Shown here piece by piece: positions 1-8,464 of a stretch of 64,000 nt of DNA. The position numbers were made by a program, and so were the translations under genes. The first letter of the stretch is position 1. The number at the start of each line of letters is the position of its first letter. Location of the stretch: positions 1 to 64,000 of the forward strand of contig CAZKFR010000013.1 in NCBI GenBank assembly GCA_964552015.1. Reading direction: 5' to 3'. Below the pieces are notes generated by a model. That model did not search any database. It was not told the origin of the DNA and saw only the letters and a list, made by a program, of their open reading frames with translations. This stretch comes from Rhodocaloribacter sp964552015 (GTDB lineage: Bacteria; Bacteroidota; Rhodothermia; Rhodothermales; ISCAR-4553).

Positions 1-324
1 GGCCTCGCCGTCACGATTCAGGATGAACGGATCGTGCTGCCGTCGGACTACATCCTCGAGCAGAACTACCCCAACCCGTTCAACCCGACTACCACGATCC
101 GCTTCACGCTGCCGGTCGACAAGCGCGTGAGCGTGCGGGTCTATGATGTGGCCGGGCGGCTGGTACGTACGCTCGTCAACGACCGGCTCCTGCCCAAAGG
201 ATCGCACGAAGTCGCCTGGGACGGCACGAGCGATGCCGGCGCCCCGGTGGCCAGCGGCACCTACCTGTATACGCTCGAATACGGCAACTTCCGGCAGAGC
301 AAGACGATGGTGCTGCTCAAGTGA
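1..324 (+). CDS. T9SS-secreted protein, C-terminal fragment (5' end outside window)
   Basis: The reading frame is open from base 1, so only the C-terminus of a longer protein is present. It contains the Rhodothermota/Bacteroidota type IX secretion sorting domain. A YPNPFNP-type motif begins the FlgD-like Ig fold, followed by RVYDVAGRLVRTLV, a W-D-G-T turn, SGTYLY and a final MVLLK strand. Such domains direct Sec-exported proteins through the outer membrane and are then usually removed, leaving the cargo on the cell surface. The cargo domain is not visible, so its function cannot be named. A strong terminator follows the stop codon, so this is the last gene of its transcript. Confidence 0.85.
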   Translation, partial: GLAVTIQDERIVLPSDYILEQNYPNPFNPTTTIRFTLPVDKRVSVRVYDVAGRLVRTLVNDRLLPKGSHEVAWDGTSDAGAPVASGTYLYTLEYGNFRQSKTMVLLK

Positions 325-344
325 TGCACAGGACGTGACACCCA

Positions 345-380
345 GGGAGGGGTTCGGCACCCGGGCCCCTCCCTTTTTTT
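345..380 (+). terminator. Rho-independent terminator
   Basis: A perfect 8-bp stem (GGGAGGGG at 345-352 and CCCCTCCC at 366-373) is followed by seven T residues at 374-380. It ends transcription of the upstream T9SS cargo gene before the TonB receptor gene. Confidence 0.85.
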
Positions 381-514
381 GACCGGACGCCACGCCGCAC
401 ATCGTCTTCGTGCCGCGCTTTTTGCCTCGTTTCGTTCGGATGTGCGGGATACGTTAGCCTTACGTCATGATGCGCCGGGTCCATCCTGTCCCCTTCACCC
501 AATCCGCGTTCCCG

Positions 515-3301
515 ATGTCCATGCCCTCCGTACGTCCCGGCGGCCGGTTTGCCGGCCGTTGCGTCGCCCTGCTCCTGCTCGGGTTCCTGTTTCCGGCCCT
601 CGCCCTGGCTCAGGGCAAGATCGCCGGACGCATCACCGACGCCGTCACGGGCGAGCCGCTCGTCGGCGTCAACGTGCTGATCGACGGCACCACGCAGGGG
701 ACCGTCTCGGACATGGACGGCAACTACATCCTCGTCAACGTGCGACCGGGCGCCTATACGCTCGTCTTCTCGTACATCGGCTTCCAGACGCACCGCGTCG
801 AAGGCCTGCAAGTCGTGACGGGCCAGACGACGCGCTACGACGTACAACTGCGTGAGGAAGTGATCCAGGGGCAGGAGGTCGTCGTCACGGCCGAGCGACC
901 CCTCATCCAGAAAGACCTGACGGCCTCGAAGAAGACCGTCATCGCCGAGGAGATCGAGGCCCTGCCGGTGGAAGGCTTTTTCGGCGTGCTCGTCACGCAG
1001 GCCGGCGTCAACCAGGGGCCCGGCGGCGAGATCCACATCCGCGGGGGCCGCTCGAACGAGGTCGCCTACCTGGTCGACGGGCTCTCCGTGGGCAACCCGT
1101 TCGACACGAACGGGCTGGCGACCACGGTCGCCGCCGATGCCATCCAGGAGATGACCGTCATCTCGGGCGCCTTCAACGCCGAGTACGGCAAGGCCATGTC
1201 CGGTATCGTGAACCTGGTCACGAAGGAGGGCGGGGATCGCTACACCGGCTCGGTCAGCTTCTACGGCGGCGACACCGTAACCGAGCACGGCGACATCTTC
1301 TACACGCCGTCCGGCTACCGGCTCAACGTCTACACGTTCGAGGGCACCCTCAGCGGACCGGTCCCCTTCTACCGCCCCCTTCGCTTCTTCGCCTCCTACC
1401 GCCGTGACGTCGACGACGGCTCCATCTTCGGCTTCCGCGAGCACCTGCCTTCGGATTCGGCCAACTTCAACGGGGACGAGGGACTGCTCGAGACGATCCG
1501 TCAGCATATCCCGGACTACGACGGTCCGGCCTGGTACTACGAGATCCGGGGCACGCCCTGGTACGAGCTGGACGACCCCGCCGCCGCCCGGGGCGAGCGC
1601 GTGGCGATGAACCCCTCCTCCAGCGCCAACTTCATCGGCAAGCTGAGCCTGCGCCCCTTCGCCGGCGTCAAGGTCGAGTACGCCTTCCTCCACGACCGCA
1701 GCCGGCGTAAACCCTTCGACTTCGCCTACCGCTTCAATCCGGACGGCGTCGTCACCAACCGGGACTGGAGCTACAACCACAGCCTGCACTGGACGCACAC
1801 GCTCAACGACCGCACCTTCTACACCCTCCGCCTCTCCTACGCCACCAACACGTTCCGCCAGTACCTCTACGAAGACCCGCTCGACCCCCGGTACGTCTCC
1901 ACCGGCAAGATCCAGGGCTTTCCGGGCAACAACTTCCTCTTTGGCGGCAACCAGAAGAGCCACATCTACGAAGACTCCCGTTCGTTCCGGGCCAAGTTCG
2001 ACCTCACCCGCCAGTTCGGCACCATCCACGAAGCCAAAACGGGCATCGAACTGCAACGGCATAGCCTGGACCGCGAAAACTTCGTCATCCTCTTCGACGG
2101 CGACCGCTACCCCGAGCCGACCATCCCCCCGCTCGACTCGCCCTCGCACGACAAGTACGAGGGGCAGAAGGTGACCGAGGTGAGCGCCTACGTGCAGGAC
2201 AAGCTGGAGTTCGACGACTTCATCATCAACGCGGGCCTTCGCTACGAATACTTCAACCCGCACGGTTTCTACATCCCCAACCTGCTCGACCCGAAGGGCA
2301 ACGAACAGCCGCCGCAGCGGGCCAAGGTCAAGCAGCTCGTGCTGCCCCGGCTGGGCGTCTCCTTCCCCATCACCGACACGGGCATCATCCACTTCTCCTA
2401 CGGCCACTTCGCCCAGATGCCCGCGCTGCGGCAGATGTACGTCAACCCCGAGTTCGAATTCCCCGTGGGCACCACCCCTACCTTCGGCAACCCCAACATG
2501 CGGCCCGAGCGGACGGTGCAGTATGAGATCGGCCTGCAACAGCAGCTCACCGACGACGTCGCCTTCGACGTGACGGGCTTCTTCAAGGACATCCGTGACT
2601 ACCTGGCCCTGCAAACGATCCGCTACAGCACCATCGCCGGGGAGGACGTCTACAACATCTACCTCAACCGCGACTACGCCAACATCAAAGGGATCACGTT
2701 CGCCCTGACGAAGCGGCGCGGGCGCGGCGGCCTCGTGGCGGCCACACTCGACTACACCTTCCAGATCGCCGAGGGCAACCGCAACGACGCCAACGCCTTC
2801 TTCTTCAACTTCCTCTCCGGCCGCGAGACGGAACTGGAACTGATCCCGCTCGACTTCGACCAGCGCCACATCGTCTCGGGCACCGTGACGCTCACCCGTC
2901 CACGTAACTGGGGCCTCTCGCTCATCGGACAGTTCGCCACCGGCTACCCCTATACCCCCCTCCTGATCGACCAGAAGCTCGACCAGCTGCCCAACAGCGA
3001 CCGCAAGCCGTCGCAGATCAAGCTGGACCTGCACGCCTACAAGGATTTCGCGCTGGGCGAGCGCTTCTCGCTCCGCATCTTCGCCAAGGTGTTCAACGTG
3101 TTCGACCGGATGAACGAGCGGTTCGTCTTCAACGACACGGGCCGCGCCACGTACTCGCTCAACGGCGAGCGGGGCGTGCACGCCTCCTGGGAGCCCGCCT
3201 ACGGCCTGCCGGGCATCCACACGCTCGACGAGTACAACACCCGCCCCCACTACTTCTCCGCCCCCCGCGAAGTGCGCCTCGGGGCGACGCTGTCGTTCTG
3301 A
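515..3301 (+). CDS. TonB-dependent outer-membrane receptor with carboxypeptidase-regulatory-like domain
   Basis: Large outer-membrane beta-barrel transporter of the SusC/RagA-like style. From the start chosen here there is a signal peptide (hydrophobic CVALLLLGFLF, cleavage after ALA). A CarboxypepD_reg-like Ig domain follows (GKIAGRITDAVTGEPLVGVNV to about residue 105). Next is a plug domain (VTQAGVNQ, HIRGGRSNEVAYLVDG, FNAEYGKAMSG), then a long barrel ending in LGATLSF with the terminal Phe typical of outer-membrane proteins. The Met at 467 would put 16 extra polar residues before the signal peptide, so 515 or 521 is more likely. With the 1132-residue T9SS protein and the PorV-like protein downstream it forms a surface assembly locus. 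The substrate is unknown. Confidence 0.88.
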   Translation: MSMPSVRPGGRFAGRCVALLLLGFLFPALALAQGKIAGRITDAVTGEPLVGVNVLIDGTTQGTVSDMDGNYILVNVRPGAYTLVFSYIGFQTHRVEGLQVVTGQTTRYDVQLREEVIQGQEVVVTAERPLIQKDLTASKKTVIAEEIEALPVEGFFGVLVTQAGVNQGPGGEIHIRGGRSNEVAYLVDGLSVGNPFDTNGLATTVAADAIQEMTVISGAFNAEYGKAMSGIVNLVTKEGGDRYTGSVSFYGGDTVTEHGDIFYTPSGYRLNVYTFEGTLSGPVPFYRPLRFFASYRRDVDDGSIFGFREHLPSDSANFNGDEGLLETIRQHIPDYDGPAWYYEIRGTPWYELDDPAAARGERVAMNPSSSANFIGKLSLRPFAGVKVEYAFLHDRSRRKPFDFAYRFNPDGVVTNRDWSYNHSLHWTHTLNDRTFYTLRLSYATNTFRQYLYEDPLDPRYVSTGKIQGFPGNNFLFGGNQKSHIYEDSRSFRAKFDLTRQFGTIHEAKTGIELQRHSLDRENFVILFDGDRYPEPTIPPLDSPSHDKYEGQKVTEVSAYVQDKLEFDDFIINAGLRYEYFNPHGFYIPNLLDPKGNEQPPQRAKVKQLVLPRLGVSFPITDTGIIHFSYGHFAQMPALRQMYVNPEFEFPVGTTPTFGNPNMRPERTVQYEIGLQQQLTDDVAFDVTGFFKDIRDYLALQTIRYSTIAGEDVYNIYLNRDYANIKGITFALTKRRGRGGLVAATLDYTFQIAEGNRNDANAFFFNFLSGRETELELIPLDFDQRHIVSGTVTLTRPRNWGLSLIGQFATGYPYTPLLIDQKLDQLPNSDRKPSQIKLDLHAYKDFALGERFSLRIFAKVFNVFDRMNERFVFNDTGRATYSLNGERGVHASWEPAYGLPGIHTLDEYNTRPHYFSAPREVRLGATLSF

Positions 3302-3343
3302 TCGTTCAGCGTTGTCACGTTTAACGTCAAAAGTTCAAACATT
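3302..3343. repeat. AACGTT-rich intergenic repeat, copy 1
   Basis: The 42 bp between the TonB receptor and the four-helix-bundle gene are made of CGTT/AACG words (CGTTCAGCGTTGTCACG, TTTAACGTCAAAAGTTC). They are much richer in A+T than the flanking coding DNA. Similar words occur at 3801-3829, 7229-7324 and 16855-16905. Confidence 0.6.
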
Positions 3344-3781
3344 ATGGCCACGGTAAAGCGGTTTGAAGAACTCGTTGCCTGGCAGACAGCACGTCATCTC
3401 GTCAATGAGATTTATGCACTGACCGGTGACGGAGCTTTTGCACGTGATTTCGGTCTACGTGATCAGATTCAACGGGCCGCCGTGTCGGTGATGAGCAACA
3501 TCGCCGAGGGGTTCGAGAGCCGCACCCAGCGCCTCTTCATCGAACACCTGGGGCGGGCACGGGCCTCTTGTGGAGAGGTTCGTTCCCAACTCTACGTAGC
3601 GCTCGACCTAGGCTATATCGACCCGCCCCAGTTCGATGCGCTGTATGAATGCACCGACAAAACATCGCGCCTGATATACCGCTTAATGACGTATCTGACT
3701 TCCCTCGATGACACACCCCGCATACGGGAAGATATCCTCCCATACGACCCCTCGGGACGTCTTTCCCAGGAGACAGCCTGA
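3344..3781 (+). CDS. Four-helix-bundle protein (S23 / 23S rRNA intervening-sequence protein family)
   Basis: A 145-residue all-helical protein of the four helix bundle family (TIGR02436-like, related to proteins encoded in 23S rRNA intervening sequences and to Avd of diversity-generating retroelements). Diagnostic features are FEELVAWQTARHLVNEIY at the start, LRDQIQRAAVSVMSNIAEGFE in the middle, and RARASCGEVRSQLYVALDLGYI. The cellular role of free-standing members is not known. The gene sits between a TonB receptor and the surface protein that normally follows such receptors. It is visibly lower in G+C than its neighbours and has AACGTT-rich repeats on both sides, which suggests later insertion. 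No reverse transcriptase or variable repeat is in the window, so an Avd role is unlikely. Confidence 0.85.
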   Translation: MATVKRFEELVAWQTARHLVNEIYALTGDGAFARDFGLRDQIQRAAVSVMSNIAEGFESRTQRLFIEHLGRARASCGEVRSQLYVALDLGYIDPPQFDALYECTDKTSRLIYRLMTYLTSLDDTPRIREDILPYDPSGRLSQETA

Positions 3782-3800
3782 TTGCCTTCCCTCACTTTTT

Positions 3801-3829
3801 GACAACGTGCAACGTTCAACGGGCAACGT
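3801..3829. repeat. AACGTT-rich intergenic repeat, copy 2
   Basis: The sequence GACAACGTGCAACGTTCAAC followed by GGGCAACGT ends exactly at the next ATG. Its reverse complement resembles the repeat on the other side of the four-helix-bundle gene, so the two copies form an imperfect inverted pair around that gene. Confidence 0.6.
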
Positions 3830-6800
3830 ATGAAACCCTTTCTTTTAACATTCACCCTCGCCCTCACCCTGGCCGTGCCGGCCCTGGCCCAGGACGCCGG
3901 GCGGCAGACCGGATGGACGTACGACGAGGTGCGCCGGTGGATCGACCGGCAGGCCGGTAAAGGCGGCCCCGCCACGCCCCTGCAGCTCGACTGCGTGGAC
4001 TTCACCAACCGCCGCGACGCCGTCATGAACGGCAACCGCATCACCACGCAGATCCTCAACTTCGGCTCCATCTCCGCCCCCGGCAACACCATCACGGACA
4101 TCGTCTGGAACGGCCTCGGCTACGGCTACGAGTTTGGCCCCTTCGTGGCCGCCGAGGTCGTCGACGAGGGGCACCGCGACCCCAAGAGCGTGCAGCTCCG
4201 CGACGAGAACGGCAACCTGGTCCTGGACGAGAACGGCGACCCCATCTGGGTGATGCACATCGTCTCGGACGGCATCGTCTCCAACGGCGGCGAGGTCTCG
4301 CCGGATGGTTCCACGTTCTGGGGCTGGCAGCCTATCCCGTGCGCCCAGCCCGTGGGCAACTTCGCCGGCATCGAGGTGGTCAGCCCCAACTCGTCGCTCA
4401 TCCCCACCAGCGACGCCCCGGACAAAGACCTCGACGGCAAGCCGGACTCGTGGCCCGACTCGTGGTTCAACCCCAACCTGAAGGAGTACGTCTGGCCCGG
4501 CGCGCTCCAGCAGGGCGCCTCCAACGCCGACAAGGAGGCCCTCTACTTCATGAACGACTACAGCAACTGCGAATTCGCTTACGACCCCTTCCCGTCCGAC
4601 CCCGACCTCAACTGCGGCCTGGGCCTGGAGGTGGAGGTCCGCATTTACCAGTGGGCCAACCCGCTGGCCGAAGACGCCATCTTCCTCATCTACAAGATCA
4701 CCAACAAGAGCGAGCGCGACCTGGAGAAGGTCACCTTCGGCATGTGGGGCGATCCCCACGTGGGCGGCCCGGGCGACTGGCCCGACGACTTCGCTTTCTT
4801 CGACAAGAACCTCGACATGGTCTTTGCCTGGGATGCCGACGGTCGCTCCGACATCCCCGGCCGTCCCCCGGGCTACTTCGGCTACAAGTTCCTCGAAAGC
4901 CCCGGCGTGGGTAACGAGATCATCGACGGCCAGTTCTTTCAGGGTGACGGCATCGACAACGATGGCGACGGAATGGTCGACGAGTCGTGGACGGACGGCA
5001 TCGACAACGACAACGACTGGGACCCCGAACGCGACGACGTGGGCGTCGACGGCATCCCGGGCACCGGCGATGAAGGCGAGAACGACGGCCGCCCCACGGC
5101 CGGCGACCCGTTCGACATCACCCGCCCCGGCGAGCCCAACTTCGAGTTCACCGACATCGACGAGAGCGATATGATCGGGCTGACCTCGTTTGCCTCGCCC
5201 CGCTTCGCCGGCAGCCGTATCTCGAACGACGAACAGGTGTGGGACTGGGTCACCCCCGGCCGCTTCGACAGCGTGCCCGCCGAGCCGGGTGACTACGTCT
5301 TCCTCTACGGGTCGGGCAGCTTCAAGCTCCGTGCCGGCGAGACGAAACGCTTCTCCATCGCCCTGATCGTCGGCGAAAACCTGGAAGACCTGCGCCTCAA
5401 CGCGCAGACCGTCCAGCAGATCTTCAACGTCGGCTACCGCTTCGCCAAGCCGCCCGAGAAGCCCATCGTCCGCGCCGTGGCCGGCGACGGCAAGGTGACG
5501 CTCTACTGGGACGACCGCGCCGAGGCGAGTGTCGACCCCCTCTCCCGTGAGCAGGACTTCGAGGGCTACGTCATCTACCGGTCGACCGACCACGAGTTCA
5601 GCGACCAGCAGACCATCACCGACATCAACGGCTCCAAATTCCTGTTCCGCCCGCTGACGAACAGCCTGGGTGTGGAAGCCAAATTCGACCTCGACAACGG
5701 CCTGAAGGGGCCGTCCCCGATCCCCTTCCCGCAACGCGGCGTCGCCTACGACCTCGGCGACGACACCGGCCTGTTCCACACCTACGTGGACTCGAACAAC
5801 GTCGTCAACGGGCAGACGTACTACTACGCCGTCGTCGCCTACGACCGGGGCTTCGCCGGCGAGAGCGGGGACGTGCTGGTCGGCATCCCGCCGAGTGAGA
5901 CGAGCAAGACGATCACCTACAACCCCGTCACGGACGACTACATCTTCGACGTCAACACCGTCGCCGTGACGCCGGCGCCGCGCGTGGCCGGCTACGTCCC
6001 GCCCTCGATCGAGGCGGCCGGCGGGATCGTGCACACCCAGGGCCATGCCACCGGACAGATCACGGTCAACATCGTCGACGAGATGGCCGTGCCGGACGGC
6101 GGCGAATACAGCATCCGCTTCGAAGAGGTCGACGGCCAGGTCGTTTACTCGGTCGTGGACGAGGTGCTGCGCACGGCCACCGTTCGCGCCATCGTGGGCA
6201 AGACGTCTTCGCTCGGCGTGCGGAACGTGATCCCGGAGACGTTCCAGCTCACGAACGCCAGCGGCGCCGTCTTGCAGGAAGGCGTTGACTATGAATTGAA
6301 TGCCGCCAGCGGCTCGGTCCTGATCCTGGGCGGGGCCGAGGACGGCGAGGAGCTGCTGGCCACGTTCCGCTACTACCCCCTCTACCGGAGCGACCGGCTC
6401 CAGTCCGAGGAGTCCAACATCGTGTTCGACGGCCTCCACCTGTTCGTGCAGGACGACGCGCTGGCGCTCGACCTGGAGCAGACCGGCTGGGTGCAGGGCG
6501 GCGACGGCATCCCTTACACCGTGCGCGTGGCCACCTCCGGGCCGGGACGTAAGGCTCAGCCGTTCGACTACGAAATCACATTCTCGGACAACCCCGTCAC
6601 CACCAGCTTCAGCAACAACCTGCCGCTGCCCTTCGAGATCGTCAACCTGACGCGGGCCAACCAGCCGATCCAGGCCTTCGTGCCCGACCTCAACCGCAAC
6701 GGTGCCTGGGACGTCAACGAGCAGATCATCTTCCTCGAAGACATCGACGGCACGCTGACGGCCACCTGGGAAGTCAAGTTCGACGACACCGGCGCGAAAC

Positions 6801-7228
6801 CCGGCAGCGGCGACGTGTTTTTCGTCCGCACCTTCAAGCCGTTCCGTTCCGACGACGTCTACACCTTCAAGACCGTTGGCGCCACGACGGATGCCGCCCG
6901 TGTCAAGAACGAGTTGCGCAACGTCTATGTGGTGCCCAACCCGTACGTCGCCACAAACGAGATCGAGCCGCGCAACCCGATCTCACGCTCCGAACGGGGC
7001 GACCGCCGGCTCTACTTCGCCAACGTGCCCCAACGGTGCACGATCCGCATCTACACCCTCGCCGGCGAACTCGTCGACGTGATCGAACACGACAGCACGC
7101 TCGACGACGGCAAAGCCTTCTGGGACCTGCGCTCGAAAGACAACATGAACATCGCCTACGGCCTCTACCTCTTCCACGTGGAATCGGAGGAAGGATCGTA
7201 CATCGGCAAGTTTGCGGTCATCAAATAG
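3830..7228 (+). CDS. Large T9SS-exported surface protein
   Basis: A 1132-residue secreted protein. MKPFLLTFTLALTLAVPALAQ is a clear signal peptide. An Asp/Asn-rich stretch at about residues 372-420 (GDGIDNDGDGMVDE and repeats of the type) resembles calcium-binding thrombospondin-3-like loops. A fibronectin-III-like section follows (VTLYWDDRAE, FEGYVIYRSTD, YYYAVVAYDRG). The C-terminal hundred residues form a sorting domain (VYVVPNPYVA, CTIRIYTLAGELVDVI, GLYLFHVES, IGKFAVIK). Proteins of this architecture commonly sit between a TonB receptor and a PorV-like protein in Rhodothermia and Ignavibacteria. The enzymatic or ligand role is unknown, and a structural or adhesive surface role is my inference. 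Confidence 0.8.
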   Translation: MKPFLLTFTLALTLAVPALAQDAGRQTGWTYDEVRRWIDRQAGKGGPATPLQLDCVDFTNRRDAVMNGNRITTQILNFGSISAPGNTITDIVWNGLGYGYEFGPFVAAEVVDEGHRDPKSVQLRDENGNLVLDENGDPIWVMHIVSDGIVSNGGEVSPDGSTFWGWQPIPCAQPVGNFAGIEVVSPNSSLIPTSDAPDKDLDGKPDSWPDSWFNPNLKEYVWPGALQQGASNADKEALYFMNDYSNCEFAYDPFPSDPDLNCGLGLEVEVRIYQWANPLAEDAIFLIYKITNKSERDLEKVTFGMWGDPHVGGPGDWPDDFAFFDKNLDMVFAWDADGRSDIPGRPPGYFGYKFLESPGVGNEIIDGQFFQGDGIDNDGDGMVDESWTDGIDNDNDWDPERDDVGVDGIPGTGDEGENDGRPTAGDPFDITRPGEPNFEFTDIDESDMIGLTSFASPRFAGSRISNDEQVWDWVTPGRFDSVPAEPGDYVFLYGSGSFKLRAGETKRFSIALIVGENLEDLRLNAQTVQQIFNVGYRFAKPPEKPIVRAVAGDGKVTLYWDDRAEASVDPLSREQDFEGYVIYRSTDHEFSDQQTITDINGSKFLFRPLTNSLGVEAKFDLDNGLKGPSPIPFPQRGVAYDLGDDTGLFHTYVDSNNVVNGQTYYYAVVAYDRGFAGESGDVLVGIPPSETSKTITYNPVTDDYIFDVNTVAVTPAPRVAGYVPPSIEAAGGIVHTQGHATGQITVNIVDEMAVPDGGEYSIRFEEVDGQVVYSVVDEVLRTATVRAIVGKTSSLGVRNVIPETFQLTNASGAVLQEGVDYELNAASGSVLILGGAEDGEELLATFRYYPLYRSDRLQSEESNIVFDGLHLFVQDDALALDLEQTGWVQGGDGIPYTVRVATSGPGRKAQPFDYEITFSDNPVTTSFSNNLPLPFEIVNLTRANQPIQAFVPDLNRNGAWDVNEQIIFLEDIDGTLTATWEVKFDDTGAKPGSGDVFFVRTFKPFRSDDVYTFKTVGATTDAARVKNELRNVYVVPNPYVATNEIEPRNPISRSERGDRRLYFANVPQRCTIRIYTLAGELVDVIEHDSTLDDGKAFWDLRSKDNMNIAYGLYLFHVESEEGSYIGKFAVIK

Positions 7229-7324
7229 CGTTGAGACGTTAGCTCGTCGCCATGACGGCACGTCAGGCCTCCGTGACCTTCGGGTGCCAGCCCGCTAACG
7301 TTATCACGTTCAAACGTTTGAACG
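7229..7324. repeat. AACGTT-rich intergenic repeat with 18-bp perfect palindrome
   Basis: This gap holds an 8-bp inverted pair, ACGTTAGC at 7236-7243 and GCTAACGT at 7294-7301. It also holds a perfect palindrome, CGTTCAAACGTTTGAACG, at 7307-7324, ending 2 bp before the ATG of the PorV-like gene. The position overlaps where a ribosome-binding site would lie, so a regulatory hairpin is possible. Confidence 0.65.
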
Positions 7325-7326
7325 AA

Positions 7327-8367
7327 ATGAAACGACGGATCCCCCTGTTGATCTTGCTGCTTCTGGCCGTGCCGGTGCAGGCACAGACCCTCGGTGAGGC
7401 CGAAGAGCCGGAGACGATCACGAAGGTCGGCACGACGGCGGCGCAGTTCCTCAAGCTGGGCGTCGGTGCGCGGGCGGTGGCGCTGGGCGGCACGTTCGTG
7501 GCCGAGGCCAGCGACCTCTCGGCGCTGTACTGGAACCCGGCCGGGCTGGCGCGTCTGAACGGTAGCGCCGTCCAGCTGGCCCATACCCGCTACCTGGCCG
7601 ACATCGACTACAGCTTCGCCGCGTTCGGCCTCAACCTGGGCAACGCCGGCACCCTGGCCGCCTCGCTGATCTTCCTAGACTCGGGCGAGATGGAGGTTCG
7701 CACCATCCGCGATCCCGAGGGCACCGGCGAACGGTTCAAGGTGCAGGATTTCGCCCTTCAGCTCACCTACGCGCGTGCCCTGACCGATCGCTTTTCCATC
7801 GGTGGGACGGCCAAGTACATCAACGAGCGCATCTGGCACAGCACGGCTTCGGCCTTCGCCTTCGACATCGGCATCCTCTTCACCACCCCGTTCGAGCCGC
7901 TCCGCCTGGGAGCCAGCATGGCCAACTTTGGTCCGAAGATGCAGATGAACGGCCGGGACATCCTGTTCAGCGTGGACCCCGACCCCGACCGGCAGGGCAA
8001 CGTGGAAGTGGTCAACTCGGCGTTCCTCACCGACCGTCACCCGCTGCCGCTGCTCTTCCGCGTCGGACTGGCCTGGGACGCCCTCGCCACGGCCAACCAC
8101 CGCGTCGTCGTCCTGACCGACGCCGCCCATCCCAATGACAACAGCGAGTACATGAACGTCGGGATGGAGTACAGCTTCCGTAACCTGCTGGCGCTCCGGG
8201 GCGGGTTCCGCAACCTGTTCGAGCGCGACGGCGAGCAGGGCCTCACCTTCGGCGCCGGCCTCAACGTCCGCCTGGACCGTACCCTGCGCGTACGCTTCGA
8301 CTATGCCTATGCCGACTTCGGCCGCCTCGAACAGACCCACTGGTTCACCTTCGACCTGGCATTCTGA
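7327..8367 (+). CDS. PorV/PorQ-family outer-membrane protein
   Basis: A 346-residue beta-barrel protein of the PorV/PorQ (UPF0164-like) family. The signal peptide MKRRIPLLILLLLAVPVQAQ is followed by the family hallmark GTTAAQFLKLGVGARAVALG and LSALYWNPAGLARL. The protein ends in WFTFDLAF, with the terminal Phe usual for Bam-inserted barrels. PorV proteins are T9SS outer-membrane components that shuttle cargo to the cell-surface attachment complex, and paralogues next to particular cargo genes may be dedicated partners. The ATG at 7327 is preferred over one at 7252 because the signal peptide begins there and the intervening DNA is intergenic repeat. Confidence 0.85.
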   Translation: MKRRIPLLILLLLAVPVQAQTLGEAEEPETITKVGTTAAQFLKLGVGARAVALGGTFVAEASDLSALYWNPAGLARLNGSAVQLAHTRYLADIDYSFAAFGLNLGNAGTLAASLIFLDSGEMEVRTIRDPEGTGERFKVQDFALQLTYARALTDRFSIGGTAKYINERIWHSTASAFAFDIGILFTTPFEPLRLGASMANFGPKMQMNGRDILFSVDPDPDRQGNVEVVNSAFLTDRHPLPLLFRVGLAWDALATANHRVVVLTDAAHPNDNSEYMNVGMEYSFRNLLALRGGFRNLFERDGEQGLTFGAGLNVRLDRTLRVRFDYAYADFGRLEQTHWFTFDLAF

Positions 8368-8464
8368 CGTTCCTCCCGTCGTAACTCGTCAGGTGTCCAT
8401 CGTCACAGAACCTGGAGCCATGCGCGTCGCCCCCCATCCACCGTACCCCTCAACCCGGCCTCCC

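Noticed and set aside
317..3250. 977-codon open frame antisense to the first TonB receptor
   Set aside because: It mirrors the receptor gene on the other strand, as expected of very G+C-rich codon use. The translation is rich in Val, Glu, Arg and Gly with no domain, and it has a signal-less, repetitive look.
3344..3781. Avd accessory protein of a diversity-generating retroelement
   Set aside because: The family relationship is real, but no reverse transcriptase, template repeat or variable repeat is found in the window.
3845..6439. 864-codon open frame antisense to the T9SS surface protein
   Set aside because: Same G+C artefact. The sense gene has a signal peptide and sorting domain, while the antisense product has no recognisable fold.
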